A stretch of DNA of 14,333 nt, taken from DASSCW01 sp036556325 (GTDB taxonomy: Bacteria > Chloroflexota > Limnocylindria > QHBO01). The notes below the pieces were generated by a model, which was not told the DNA's origin, made no database searches, and saw only the letters and a program-made list of their open reading frames with translations. Positions 1-6,885 of the stretch are shown piece by piece. The DNA lies in the NCBI GenBank assembly GCA_036556325.1, contig DATBJR010000099.1, positions 1-14,333 on the forward strand, in the 5' to 3' direction. Positions within the stretch are counted from its first letter, which is position 1. Each line of letters opens with the position of its first letter. The position numbers and the translations under genes were made by a program.

Positions 1-114
1 GACGTCGGCGGGCTGCGCATGGCCCGCGCACTGGAAGGCATGGCCTGGACCAATATCTCGCTCAACATGGCCAACAACTGGCCGTGGCAGAGCGCCTGGA
101 AGCTGGTCCGCTAG
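1..114 (+). CDS. C-terminal end of an unidentified protein (partial)
   Basis: An open frame runs from the first base to a TAG stop at 112-114 and gives the last 37 residues of a protein. The tail is rich in Met, Asn and Trp (it includes NMANNWPWQSAW) and shows no domain I recognise. It is accepted as coding because the stop codon is embedded in a strong Shine-Dalgarno sequence (AGGAGG, 113-118) for the next gene, which is typical of an operon junction. The function cannot be told from this fragment. The downstream VOC and cupin genes suggest a small catabolic or detoxification operon, but that is inference. Confidence 0.6.
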   Translation, partial: DVGGLRMARALEGMAWTNISLNMANNWPWQSAWKLVR

Positions 115-125
115 GAGGCGAGCCG

Positions 126-614
126 ATGCCGATCCCGATCACCCGACTGAACCACGCGGTCCTGTTCGTCCGCGACGTCGACCGCGCCGCGGCCTTCTAC
201 CGCGACGTCTTCGGCTTCGTAGAGATGGAGCGCCCGGCCGGTATGCGCGCGGCGTTCATGCGCTCACCGCTCGGTGGCAACCATCACGACCTCGGCCTGT
301 TCGAGGTCGGCCCGGACGCAGTCAAGCCACCGCGCGGATCCGTGGGGCTCTACCACCTGGCCTGGCAGGTGCCGACGATCGAAGACCTGGCCGCTGCCCG
401 CGCCGAGCTGCGCGAGGCGCGGGCGCTGACGGGCGCATCGGACCACGGCGTCAGCAAGTCGCTGTACGGCCGCGACCCCGATGGCAATGAGTTCGAGGTC
501 ATGTGGCAGGTGCCGAAGGAGGCGTGGGGCGACGTTGCGGACCAGGCCGCGGTGGCGCCGCTGGACCTCGACGCCGAGCTCGCTCAGTGGGGGTCGGGAG
601 CGACGGTGCAATGA
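126..614 (+). CDS. VOC (glyoxalase/bleomycin-resistance/dioxygenase) superfamily protein
   Basis: This 162-aa cytoplasmic protein has the paired beta-alpha-beta-beta-beta modules of the vicinal oxygen chelate superfamily. Visible hallmarks are LNHAVLFVRDVDRAAAFYRDVFGF at the N-terminus, GLYHLAWQVPT in the middle and YGRDPDGNEFEVMW near the end. The likely metal ligands are H10, H77 and E124, the pattern of extradiol-dioxygenase-like and glyoxalase-like members, and DHGVSKSLYGRDPDGN resembles catechol 2,3-dioxygenase-like relatives. The ATG at 126 is chosen over an upstream in-frame ATG at 84 because AGGAGG (113-118) lies 7 nt before it and the fold begins there. The gene overlaps the following cupin gene by 4 nt. 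The substrate is unknown; it could be a glyoxalase, a ring-cleavage dioxygenase or a resistance protein. Confidence 0.88.
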   Translation: MPIPITRLNHAVLFVRDVDRAAAFYRDVFGFVEMERPAGMRAAFMRSPLGGNHHDLGLFEVGPDAVKPPRGSVGLYHLAWQVPTIEDLAAARAELREARALTGASDHGVSKSLYGRDPDGNEFEVMWQVPKEAWGDVADQAAVAPLDLDAELAQWGSGATVQ

Positions 615-955
615 ACGACACCACAGCGGTCCCGGAGACGAGCGGCGTGGTGACCGAGGTTCTCGCGACGGTCGATCTGGCGGGCGAGATCGAGGGGCTC
701 GAAGAGCGCCAGCTGCGCATGCGGCTGGTGACGATCGCACCGGGCGGCGTCTTCGGCCCCAGGCACGACCACGTCGATCGGCCGGGCCTCGTCTACGTCC
801 TGCAGGGCACCATCACCGACCACCGCGATGGCACCACGACCGACTACGGGCCGGGCGTGGGCTGGCCGGAGGATCGCCACACCCTCCACTGGCTCGAAAA
901 CCGCGGAACGGTCCCGGCCATCGAGGTCTCCGTCGACATCGTCAGCAAGCGCTGA
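611..955 (+). CDS. Small single-domain cupin protein
   Basis: This 114-aa protein is a single cupin beta-barrel. Motif 1 is seen as RHDHVDRPGLVYVLQG (residues 51-66) with metal-binding candidates H52 and H54. Motif 2 is GWPEDRHTLHWLENRG with H90, H93 and N97. The glutamate usual in motif 1 appears to be replaced (Gly at about residue 59), so metal binding may differ from the consensus. The ATG at 611 overlaps the TGA of the VOC gene (ATGA), which implies translational coupling, and GGGAG (595-599) is a possible ribosome site. Small cupins of this kind serve as isomerases, dioxygenases or ligand sensors; I cannot say which. Its last codons form one arm of a hairpin shared with the convergent Crp-type gene. 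Confidence 0.85.
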   Translation: MNDTTAVPETSGVVTEVLATVDLAGEIEGLEERQLRMRLVTIAPGGVFGPRHDHVDRPGLVYVLQGTITDHRDGTTTDYGPGVGWPEDRHTLHWLENRGTVPAIEVSVDIVSKR

Positions 956-978
956 CGGCTCGCGCCGCGGTCAGCGCT
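948..978. terminator. Hairpin spanning two convergent stop codons
   Basis: A perfect 9-bp inverted repeat, AGCGCTGAC (948-956) and GTCAGCGCT (970-978), has a 13-nt loop. The left arm holds the cupin stop codon and the right arm holds the stop of the opposing Crp-type gene, so the stem could end transcription from both sides. There is no T-tract, so it is not a classical intrinsic terminator, and part of the symmetry comes from two similar gene ends (AGCGCTGA / GAGCGCTGA). Confidence 0.4.
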
Positions 979-1672
979 CGGCGCGGCGGTCCAGGGCTTC
1001 GAGGTCGGTGATCACCAGGCGCTCGTGCTCCAGGCGCAGGATGCCGTCGTCGATGAGATCGGCCAGCAGGCGGTTCACGCTCTGCCGGGTGCCGCCGATC
1101 ATCGCCGCCAGGTCGGACTGCGTGTAGGGCCAGTCCAGGTCGATCTGCCGCATCACCCCCGGCTGCGCCTGGCGCGCCAGCTGCGCGATCCGGGCCGCCA
1201 GCCGTCCGGCGAGATCCAGGAAGTGGAGCTCCTCCACGTGCTTCGTGATCCGCCGCAGGAGCGTGGCCAGGGCAGCGAACAGCGCGTCGCGCAGCTCCGG
1301 GTGCTTGTCGACCAGCTCGCGGAAGACGTCCCGCGGCAGCGACAGGGTCTCGGTGGGCTCCACGGCGGTGGCGGTCGCGGACCGCGGCTCGCCGTCCAAG
1401 AGCGACAGCTCGCCGAAGAAGTCGCCTTCGCGCAGCGTGGCGATGATCGCCTCCTCGCCCTCCGGCGAGGGCAGCAGGATCTTCACCGCGCCCTCGGTGA
1501 TGACGTGCAGCGCATCGCCGGGATCTCCCTGGTGGAAGATCACCTCGTTGCGGCGGAAGTGGCGGTGGCGTAGCCGGCGCCCGACGTCGGCAAGCACCCC
1601 CTGGGGGCACGGCGCGAACAGGGGACAGCCGCGCAGGGCGTTGATCGCGGTGCTCTCGTCGAGTGCGCTCAT
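971..1672 (-). CDS. Crp/Fnr-family transcriptional regulator
   Basis: This 233-aa protein has an N-terminal cyclic-nucleotide-binding domain (about residues 15-140) and a C-terminal Crp-type winged helix (about 150-225). The phosphate-binding cassette FFGELSLLDGEPRSATA keeps the residues matching E72, R82 and S83 of E. coli CRP (here E88, R98, S99), so it probably binds cAMP or a related nucleotide. There is no Fnr-type N-terminal cysteine cluster. The helix-turn-helix is around 183-203 (TQSDLAAMIGGTRQSVNRLL). The frame stays open upstream to 2044, but the ATG at 1672 is where the family normally begins. A TACACT box sits 10 nt upstream. It is divergent from the deacetylase-family gene and may regulate both; this is inferred from position only. 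Confidence 0.93.
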   Translation of the reverse strand: MSALDESTAINALRGCPLFAPCPQGVLADVGRRLRHRHFRRNEVIFHQGDPGDALHVITEGAVKILLPSPEGEEAIIATLREGDFFGELSLLDGEPRSATATAVEPTETLSLPRDVFRELVDKHPELRDALFAALATLLRRITKHVEELHFLDLAGRLAARIAQLARQAQPGVMRQIDLDWPYTQSDLAAMIGGTRQSVNRLLADLIDDGILRLEHERLVITDLEALDRRAER

Positions 1673-1673
1673 G

Positions 1674-1694
1674 GGCAGGCGCAGTGTACCTGCC
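1674..1694. promoter_or_regulatory. Inverted repeat over the Crp-type gene's promoter
   Basis: GGCAGG (1674-1679) and CCTGCC (1689-1694) form a 6-bp inverted repeat with a 9-nt spacer. The spacer contains the minus-strand TACACT box (1683-1688), the likely -10 element of the regulator gene. The right arm continues into another short palindrome (CCTGC-C-GCAGG, 1689-1699). A dyad over a promoter is a plausible autoregulatory operator, but it does not match the TGTGA-N6-TCACA Crp consensus. Confidence 0.4.
1683..1688 (-). promoter_or_regulatory. Candidate -10 box (TACACT) of the Crp-type gene
   Basis: On the minus strand TACACT ends 10 nt before the ATG at 1672, which would give a leader of only a few nucleotides. 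The same octamer, TACACTGC, forms the candidate -10 region of the divergent gene (1723-1730). Confidence 0.5.
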
Positions 1695-1722
1695 GCAGGG
1701 GCCAGCTCCACGCCCACGCCGC

Positions 1723-1728
1723 TACACT
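1723..1728 (+). promoter_or_regulatory. Candidate -10 box (TACACT) of the deacetylase-family gene
   Basis: TACACT lies 8 nt upstream of an in-frame TTG at 1737. That spacing would place the transcription start on the start codon, giving a leaderless mRNA. No Shine-Dalgarno sequence is seen before the TTG or the later GTG codons. Confidence 0.55.
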
Positions 1729-1736
1729 GCCCGCCC

Positions 1737-2828
1737 TTGGGCGAACGAACGAATCGGACCCCGGTGGTGCGCAGTGATGCCCATCTCGCCCACTCCGGAC
1801 TGGTGGAGCTGATGGGTGGCGTGCCGGTGCCGTGCTTCGAGATGCCGGAGCGCGCCATCGAGATCGAGCGCGCGCTGGCGGCCGATGCGGGCTTCGCTAT
1901 GGTCGAGCCCGATGCGTTCGGCGACGCGCCGATCCTCGCCGTCCACGACCCGGCGCTGCTCGAGGTGGTGGGGCATGCCTGGAGCGCCGCGCTGGAGGCG
2001 GGCGACATCGATGGCTCGCGGCCGCTGATCCCCGACACCTTCAAGCTGGCGGCCTACCCGGGGCCGATGGCGCTGCCCGACGAGCCCGTCGCCGCCCATC
2101 GCCGGCTGGGCGCCTACTGCTTCGACACCGCCACGCCGATCGTGGCCGGCACGGCCGCGGCCGCCCGCGTCGCGGTGGACATAGCGCTCAGCGCGACCCG
2201 GCGTGCCGTCGATGGCGCGCCGGTGGCCTACGGGCTGTGCCGGCCGCCGGGCCACCATGCCGGACGGCGGATGCTGGGCGGCTACTGCTTCTTCAACAAC
2301 GCGGCCATCGCCGCGGAGTGGCTGCGGCGCGAGGCCGGCTTCGCGCGGGTCGCGATCCTGGACGTCGACTACCACCACGGCAACGGGACGCAGCAGCTGT
2401 TCTGGGAGCGCGGCGACGTCCTCTACGTCTCACTTCATGCCGACCCGGCGCGCGCCTACCCGTACTACTCCGGCTACGCCGGGGAGCGCGGAGCCGGCGA
2501 AGGCGCCGGCACCACGCTCAACCTGCCGCTCCCGGCGCAGGCCGGCCTGGACGCCTATGCCGAGGCGCTGGAAGTCGGCCTCGAGGCCATCCGCGCCTTC
2601 GCGCCGGACGCGCCGCTGCTGCTGTCCCTCGGATTCGACACGTTCGAGCGGGATCCCATCGGCGACCTCGCATTGCGCACCGCCGACTACGGCGTCATCG
2701 GCGCCCGCGTCGCGTCCCTGGGCGTGCCGGTGGTGGCCCTGCAGGAGGGCGGCTACGCCATCGACGCCATCGGCGCCAACGCGGTCAGCGTGCTGCGCGG
2801 GCTCATGGGGGACGCCGAAACCGCCTGA
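1737..2828 (+). CDS. Histone deacetylase superfamily (class II / acetylpolyamine-type) amidohydrolase
   Basis: This zinc hydrolase (363 aa from the proposed TTG) removes acetyl groups from acetyl-lysine, acetylpolyamines or related amides. It carries the full active site. RPPGHHAG holds the catalytic pair H173/H174, and DVDYHHGNGTQ holds metal ligands D211 and H213. GFDTFERDP holds the third ligand D301, and EGGY holds the transition-state tyrosine Y340. The N-terminal stretch TPVVRSDAHLAHSG matches the usual family start, which argues for the TTG at 1737 (8 nt after a TACACT box) rather than GTG at 1764 or 1767, which would remove TP. The gene is divergent from the Crp-type regulator and ends 21 bp from the convergent dehydratase gene. 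The true substrate cannot be read from sequence; acetylpolyamine amidohydrolase-like activity is the best guess. Confidence 0.9.
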   Translation: MGERTNRTPVVRSDAHLAHSGLVELMGGVPVPCFEMPERAIEIERALAADAGFAMVEPDAFGDAPILAVHDPALLEVVGHAWSAALEAGDIDGSRPLIPDTFKLAAYPGPMALPDEPVAAHRRLGAYCFDTATPIVAGTAAAARVAVDIALSATRRAVDGAPVAYGLCRPPGHHAGRRMLGGYCFFNNAAIAAEWLRREAGFARVAILDVDYHHGNGTQQLFWERGDVLYVSLHADPARAYPYYSGYAGERGAGEGAGTTLNLPLPAQAGLDAYAEALEVGLEAIRAFAPDAPLLLSLGFDTFERDPIGDLALRTADYGVIGARVASLGVPVVALQEGGYAIDAIGANAVSVLRGLMGDAETA

Positions 2829-2849
2829 CTCCGTCGGCGGCGAGGGCGA

Positions 2850-4283
2850 TCAGCCGGCCAGGATCTCGGCGAACGTCTTCGGATCCAGGTTGCCGCCGCT
2901 GATGACCACCACCCGATGGTCGTCGCCGTCCGGCTGGGGGACGGCCCCCGACAGGTGGGCCGCCATGGCGGCCGCCCCCGACGGCTCGACCACCAGCCGT
3001 GCGCCCGAGGCCAGCCGCCGAATGGCGTCCAGCAGCTGCGCCTCGGTGACGGTCACGACCTCGTCCATGAAGCGCCGCAGGTGCATGAACGGCAAGCGGC
3101 CGAGCTGCTCGACGCGCAGCCCGTCGGCCATGGTGCGCGTGGTGAGCGAGGCGTCCCAGTGCACGATCTCCCCGCGCGCCAGCGATTCGCGAGCGTCGGC
3201 CGCCAGCTCAGGTTCCACGCCGATCACCCGTGCCTGCGGGGCCAGCCCCTTGACCGCCGTGGCGATGCCGGCCGACAGCCCGCCGCCGCTCACCGGGATC
3301 AGCACGCTGCTGACCTCCGGTAGATCCTCGGCAATCTCCAGGCCGGCCGTCCCCTGGCCGGCAATGATCCGGCGATCGTCGTACGGCTCGATCATCACCA
3401 GGTCGCGCTGCGCCACGAGGTCCAGGGCGATGCGGTGCCGCTCCTCCGAGCCGGGCCCGGTGAAGACAATCTCTGCGCCGTCGCGTCGCACGCCGTCGAC
3501 CTTGACTCCCGGCGCCGCCTCCGGCATGACGATGACCGCGTGCGCGCCGAGCAGCCGTGCACCGCGCGCGACGGCCTGGGCATGGTTGCCCGAGGAGTAG
3601 GTCACCACTCCCCGGGCCCGCTCCGCGTCGGTCAGCGAGGCGATGGCGTTGTAGGCACCACGCATCTTGAAGGCGCCGACCGGCTGCAGGCTCTCCGGCT
3701 TGAGCCAGGTGCGCTCGTCCCAGCGCAGCAGCGGGGTGCGGACCGCCACGTTCGCGATCCGTTGGGCTGCCTCGCGGATCTCGTCGAGCGTGACCAGCTC
3801 CAGCCCATCGAGCTGATCGGCGTGCTCCTCGAGGTGGTCGAGGATGAAATGCTCGGCGATCTGGCGGACCGTCATCTCGCCGCGGGTCGGGTGCAGCCCG
3901 CGGCGGTGCCAGGCCTCCGGCGGCAGGGCGCCCAGCGCGGCGGCGACGTCGTCGATGTCCGCGCTCACCCGGCGCAGCAGCTCGGCCGGAGCCGTGCTGC
4001 GCTCCCGCTCGATGGCCTCGATCCGACCGGCATCAGCCTTGGTGCGGCCGAACGGCACCGGCTCCCTGGCGGGCGCATCCTCCAGCACGTGCTGCAGCTG
4101 GGCCAGCCAGAAGGCGGGGAACTCGGCGAGGTGCGCCCAGACCTGGCCCGCCTCCCAGCGCTCGGTGGCCCCCGGGTCGGGATCGGTGAGGCCGGCCGGC
4201 AGCGGTCGCGCGGCGTGATCGGCCAGCCGGCGGCGCACGCGCTCGAGGCGGTCAAGGTCGACGGCCGATGGCGCGCTGGTCAT
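2850..4283 (-). CDS. DinB-like domain fused to PLP-dependent threonine/serine dehydratase
   Basis: This 477-aa protein has two domains. Residues about 10-158 form a DinB/YfiT-like four-helix domain with a candidate metal-binding His triad: H51 in WAHLAEFPAFW, and H150 and H154 in HFILDHLEEHADQL. Residues about 164-477 form a fold-type II PLP enzyme of the threonine dehydratase/serine racemase group. Its cofactor lysine is K206 (GAFKMRGAYN), with the substrate loop SSGNHAQ (230-236), the phosphate-binding SGGGLSAG (332-339) and the C-terminal SGGNLDP motif. No ACT regulatory domain follows, so it resembles catabolic dehydratases. No ATG, GTG or TTG lies in frame at the domain boundary, so the fusion looks real. 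The ATG at 4283 overlaps the fah stop (ATGA) and GGGGAG lies just upstream. Expected reaction: threonine or serine to a 2-oxoacid plus ammonia. Confidence 0.9.
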   Translation of the reverse strand: MTSAPSAVDLDRLERVRRRLADHAARPLPAGLTDPDPGATERWEAGQVWAHLAEFPAFWLAQLQHVLEDAPAREPVPFGRTKADAGRIEAIERERSTAPAELLRRVSADIDDVAAALGALPPEAWHRRGLHPTRGEMTVRQIAEHFILDHLEEHADQLDGLELVTLDEIREAAQRIANVAVRTPLLRWDERTWLKPESLQPVGAFKMRGAYNAIASLTDAERARGVVTYSSGNHAQAVARGARLLGAHAVIVMPEAAPGVKVDGVRRDGAEIVFTGPGSEERHRIALDLVAQRDLVMIEPYDDRRIIAGQGTAGLEIAEDLPEVSSVLIPVSGGGLSAGIATAVKGLAPQARVIGVEPELAADARESLARGEIVHWDASLTTRTMADGLRVEQLGRLPFMHLRRFMDEVVTVTEAQLLDAIRRLASGARLVVEPSGAAAMAAHLSGAVPQPDGDDHRVVVISGGNLDPKTFAEILAG

Positions 4284-5299
4284 CGGCTCCCCGGCCGTTC
4301 GACGATCGGCGTGGTCAGGCTGCCCAGCCGCTCGACCGACAGCGTGACCTCGTCGCCGGGCTCGAGCCAGCGGCCGAAGGCCACGTCCTTGATCTCGAGC
4401 AGGCAGCCGCTGCCCACCGTCCCGCTGCCGAGCAGCTCGCCCGGGCGCAGGGTCACGTCGGCGCTGGCGCGCTCCACCATCTGGCCGAAGCCGAACTGCA
4501 GGTCGGCCCAGCTCCCCCGGCTCAGCTCCTGCCCGTTGACGGTGGCGGTCATCGCCAGATCGTAGCCGTGTCCCTGCCGGGCATCGGCCAGCTCGTCGGG
4601 GGTGACCAGCCAGGGGCCGATGGAGCTGGCGAAGTCCTTTCCCTTGGCCGGCCCCAGCCGGACCGTGGTCTCGTCGCGCTGGAGGTCGCGGGCGCTCCAG
4701 TCGTTGAAGATCAGGTAACCGCCGATCGCCTGCTCGCCGCGCTCCGCAGGCAGGTCGCGGACCGGGGTGTCGATGAGCGCTGCCACCTCCAGTTCGTAGT
4801 CCAGCTCGTGCGAGGCAGCCGGGCACCACACCGGGTCATCCGGCCCGCGCAGCTCCGAGACGTTGCTGAAGTAGAAGATGGGCAGCCGATACCACGCCTC
4901 CGGCACCGTCCCGCCGCGGCGTTCCCACATCGTCCGCACGTGGCCCTCGAAGGCGTAGAAGTCGCGCAGGCTCGGCGGCCGCAGGATGGGCGGTCCGAAG
5001 GCGAGGTCAGCGGCGTCCAGCACCGCCTCGTCATCCGGCTCGGCCCCAGCGTAGCCTTCGATCACCTCGCCCAGCTCCTCGATCCGCAGCCCGCGCGCCA
5101 GGTGGTCGTCCAGGGTGGTGATCGGCTGGCGGAACAGGATCGAGTTGTGGGCGCGGCGCGGGTCCTCGACCACCAGGCCCTGGCGTGCCTCTTCGAGGTC
5201 GAGCCACGTACTCGGCTCAGCGGCGGCGTCGCCGGCGGCAGCCAGGCGCCAGGGTGTGCCGGCGGGGGCATGCCGCTCGCGGACATGGGCGATCTTCAT
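4280..5299 (-). CDS. Fumarylacetoacetate hydrolase (FAH) family protein
   Basis: This 339-aa protein would cleave fumarylacetoacetate to fumarate and acetoacetate, the last step of tyrosine breakdown. Family motifs are clear. DFYAFEGH keeps the spacing of Asp126 and catalytic His133 of mouse FAH (here D113, H120). ELDYELEVA gives metal ligands E169 and E171, GYLIFNDWSARDLQ gives D200, and the KGKDFASSIGPWLV segment is also present. The DFYxxxxH motif favours a true FAH over the broader acylpyruvate-hydrolase group, although the protein is shorter than eukaryotic FAH (about 420 aa) with a reduced N-terminal domain. The ATG at 5299 follows a TAGACT box by 8 nt with no Shine-Dalgarno sequence, suggesting a leaderless mRNA. 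It is coupled to the DinB-dehydratase gene, and hppD nearby on the same strand supports the tyrosine role. Confidence 0.9.
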   Translation of the reverse strand: MKIAHVRERHAPAGTPWRLAAAGDAAAEPSTWLDLEEARQGLVVEDPRRAHNSILFRQPITTLDDHLARGLRIEELGEVIEGYAGAEPDDEAVLDAADLAFGPPILRPPSLRDFYAFEGHVRTMWERRGGTVPEAWYRLPIFYFSNVSELRGPDDPVWCPAASHELDYELEVAALIDTPVRDLPAERGEQAIGGYLIFNDWSARDLQRDETTVRLGPAKGKDFASSIGPWLVTPDELADARQGHGYDLAMTATVNGQELSRGSWADLQFGFGQMVERASADVTLRPGELLGSGTVGSGCLLEIKDVAFGRWLEPGDEVTLSVERLGSLTTPIVERPGSR

Positions 5300-5307
5300 C
5301 CGCCCCG

Positions 5308-5313
5308 AGTCTA
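5308..5313 (-). promoter_or_regulatory. Candidate -10 box (TAGACT) of fah, leaderless spacing
   Basis: On the minus strand TAGACT is followed by 8 nt and then the fah ATG. The extended sequence TAGACTCGGG closely matches the one before hppD (TAGACTCGAG). No clear -35 element is visible. Confidence 0.65.
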
Positions 5314-5344
5314 TCGTCCAGGAGAGCGCGTCTTCGCCGATCCC

Positions 5345-5350
5345 TAGAAT
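5345..5350 (+). promoter_or_regulatory. Candidate -10 box (TAGAAT) of the luciferase-like gene
   Basis: TAGAATCGAG differs from the hppD box at one position in ten. From the hexamer there are 6 nt to the GTG at 5357 but only 3 nt to the GTG at 5354, so the second GTG is the better start. It faces away from the fah box 31 nt to its left, making a compact divergent promoter pair. Confidence 0.6.
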
Positions 5351-5356
5351 CGAGTG

Positions 5357-6379
5357 GTGAAGCACATCGGATTCCTCTCCTTCGGCCATTGGACCGATTC
5401 GCCGCACTCGAGCGTGCGGTCCGGGTCTGACGCGCTCCTGCAGTCGATCGAGCTGGCCGTGGCAGCGGAGGAGCTCGGCGCCGACGGCGCCTACTTCCGG
5501 GTCCATCACTTCGCGCGCCAGCTGGCTTCGCCGTTCCCGCTGCTGGCGGCGATCGGGGCGCGCACCCGCCGCATCGAGATCGGCACGGCGGTCATCGACA
5601 TGCGCTACGAGAACCCGTTCTACATGGTCGAGGATGCCGGCGCCGCCGACCTGATCGCGGGCGGCCGGCTGCAGCTCGGCATCTCGCGCGGCTCGCCGGA
5701 GCAGGTGATCGACGGCTACCGCCACTTCGGCCACCTGCCGGGCGAGGGCGAGGACGACGGTGCCATGGCCCGCCGCAACGCCGAGGTCTTTCTGCAGCTG
5801 CTCTCGGGCGAGGGCTTCGCCGAGCCGAACCCGAGGCCGATGTTTCCCAATCCGCCCGGCCTGCTCCGGCTGGAGCCCCACTCCCCGGGGCTGCGCGACC
5901 GAATCTGGTGGGGCAGCGCCACGAACGCGACGGCCGAATGGGCGGCCCGGCTGGGCATGAACATGCAGACCTCCACGCTGAAGTTCGACGAGAGCGGGCA
6001 GCCGCTCCACGTTCAGCAAGCCGAGCAGATCGAGGCCTTCCACGCCGCGTGGCGCGCCGCCGGCCACGCGCGCCAGCCGCGGGTGTCGGTCAGCCGCAGC
6101 ATCTTCCCGCTCGTCGACGACCGCGACCGCGCCTACTTCGGCTTCGGCCAGCAGGGGAGTGACCAGATCGGCTACCTGGACGAGACGACCCGCGCGGTCT
6201 TCGGCCGGACCTTTGCCGCCGAGCCGGACCGCCTCGTCGACCAGCTGCGCGCGGATACGGCCATCGCCGCCGCGGATACGCTGCTGCTCACGATTCCGAA
6301 CCAGCTGGGCGTGGATTACAACGCCCACGTCCTCGAGAGCGTGCTGACGCACGTGGCTCCGGCCCTCGGCTGGCGCTGA
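5357..6379 (+). CDS. Luciferase-like (LLM class) flavin-dependent monooxygenase
   Basis: This 340-aa protein belongs to the bacterial luciferase-like TIM-barrel family, which uses reduced FMN (or F420 in some members) and oxygen to oxidise small organic substrates. Visible signs are the opening KHIGFLSFGHW strand, AVAAEELGADGAYFRVHHFARQLASP, IEIGTAVIDMRYENPFYMVEDAGAADLIAGGRLQLGISRGSP, and IWWGSATNATAEWAARLGMN further on. The order of these blocks and the total length are normal for the family. Start choice is between adjacent GTG codons; the second (5357) fits the upstream TAGAAT box. It is divergent from fah and 23 nt upstream of a DinB-family gene, probably in one operon with it. The substrate is unknown; a role next to aromatic-acid catabolism is possible. 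Confidence 0.88.
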   Translation: MKHIGFLSFGHWTDSPHSSVRSGSDALLQSIELAVAAEELGADGAYFRVHHFARQLASPFPLLAAIGARTRRIEIGTAVIDMRYENPFYMVEDAGAADLIAGGRLQLGISRGSPEQVIDGYRHFGHLPGEGEDDGAMARRNAEVFLQLLSGEGFAEPNPRPMFPNPPGLLRLEPHSPGLRDRIWWGSATNATAEWAARLGMNMQTSTLKFDESGQPLHVQQAEQIEAFHAAWRAAGHARQPRVSVSRSIFPLVDDRDRAYFGFGQQGSDQIGYLDETTRAVFGRTFAAEPDRLVDQLRADTAIAAADTLLLTIPNQLGVDYNAHVLESVLTHVAPALGWR

Positions 6380-6402
6380 CGTCGATACCGCACACCCCAG
6401 CC

Positions 6403-6885
6403 ATGGATGACGAACGCAGCACCCTGACCCGGTCATTGCAGAACGTGCGCCGCGACGTCCGCGCCACCTGCGCCGGCCTGTCGGATGCGGACGCGAACGT
6501 TACGCCGCTCCCCACCTCGCCGGCGATGTGCGTGGTCGGGATCCTCAGTCACCTGCGCTGGGCCGAGGCCTTCTGGATCGACGTCATGTTCCTCGGCGGC
6601 CCGAACCGATGGCCGGGCAGCGATCGCGACTCGGAGATGCAGATGCGCGCCGGGCACGGGCGGCCGCTGGCCGAGCTGTTGGACGAATACCTGGCTCAGA
6701 CCGCCCACACCGACGAGGTGCTTGCCGCCCACGACCTGGATGCAGAAGCCGTGGGCAGGGATGAGGACACTGGTGGGCCGATCTCGCTGCGGACGATCGT
6801 GATGCGACTGATCGAGGAGACCGCCCACCACAGCGGCCACCTCGACATCCTCCGCGAGCTGGCGGACGGGGTCACCGGCGGCTAG
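6403..6885 (+). CDS. DinB-fold protein of the DUF664 type
   Basis: This 160-aa four-helix protein shows the DinB/DUF664 layout. An early histidine sits in GILSHLRWAEAFWID (H50), and the C-terminal helix LIEETAHHSGHLDILREL carries H142, H143 and H146. These would form the metal-binding triad of the superfamily. Known members include mycothiol- and bacillithiol-dependent transferases and the mycothiol-dependent maleylpyruvate isomerase, so a thiol-dependent role is possible here. It follows the luciferase-like gene by 23 nt with no obvious ribosome site. Its TAG stop overlaps the hppD stop on the other strand in the palindrome CTAG (6882-6885). A second DinB-like domain sits in the dehydratase fusion within the same region. 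Confidence 0.88.
   Translation: MDDERSTLTRSLQNVRRDVRATCAGLSDADANVTPLPTSPAMCVVGILSHLRWAEAFWIDVMFLGGPNRWPGSDRDSEMQMRAGHGRPLAELLDEYLAQTAHTDEVLAAHDLDAEAVGRDEDTGGPISLRTIVMRLIEETAHHSGHLDILRELADGVTGG

Noticed and set aside
126..614. VOC protein as the missing homogentisate dioxygenase
   Set aside because: Homogentisate 1,2-dioxygenase is a larger cupin-fold enzyme; this 162-aa VOC protein lacks its features.
971..2044. N-terminal extension of the Crp-type regulator
   Set aside because: The extension is Ser/Ala-rich, antisense to the deacetylase-family gene, and the family start is at 1672.
2821..2840. CCGCC/GGCGG inverted repeat after the deacetylase-family stop as a terminator
   Set aside because: Arms are only 5 bp, with a 10-nt loop and no T-tract; such pairs are expected by chance at this GC content.
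2203..3600. 465-codon open frame on the + strand
   Set aside because: It crosses the ends of two solid genes and encodes Arg/Ser/Pro-rich, motif-free sequence, typical of a shadow frame in GC-rich DNA.
4280..6436. Long N-terminal extension of FAH (718 codons)
   Set aside because: The extension lies antisense to the luciferase-like gene and the promoter box and family start are at 5299, so the extra part is an open but non-coding shadow.
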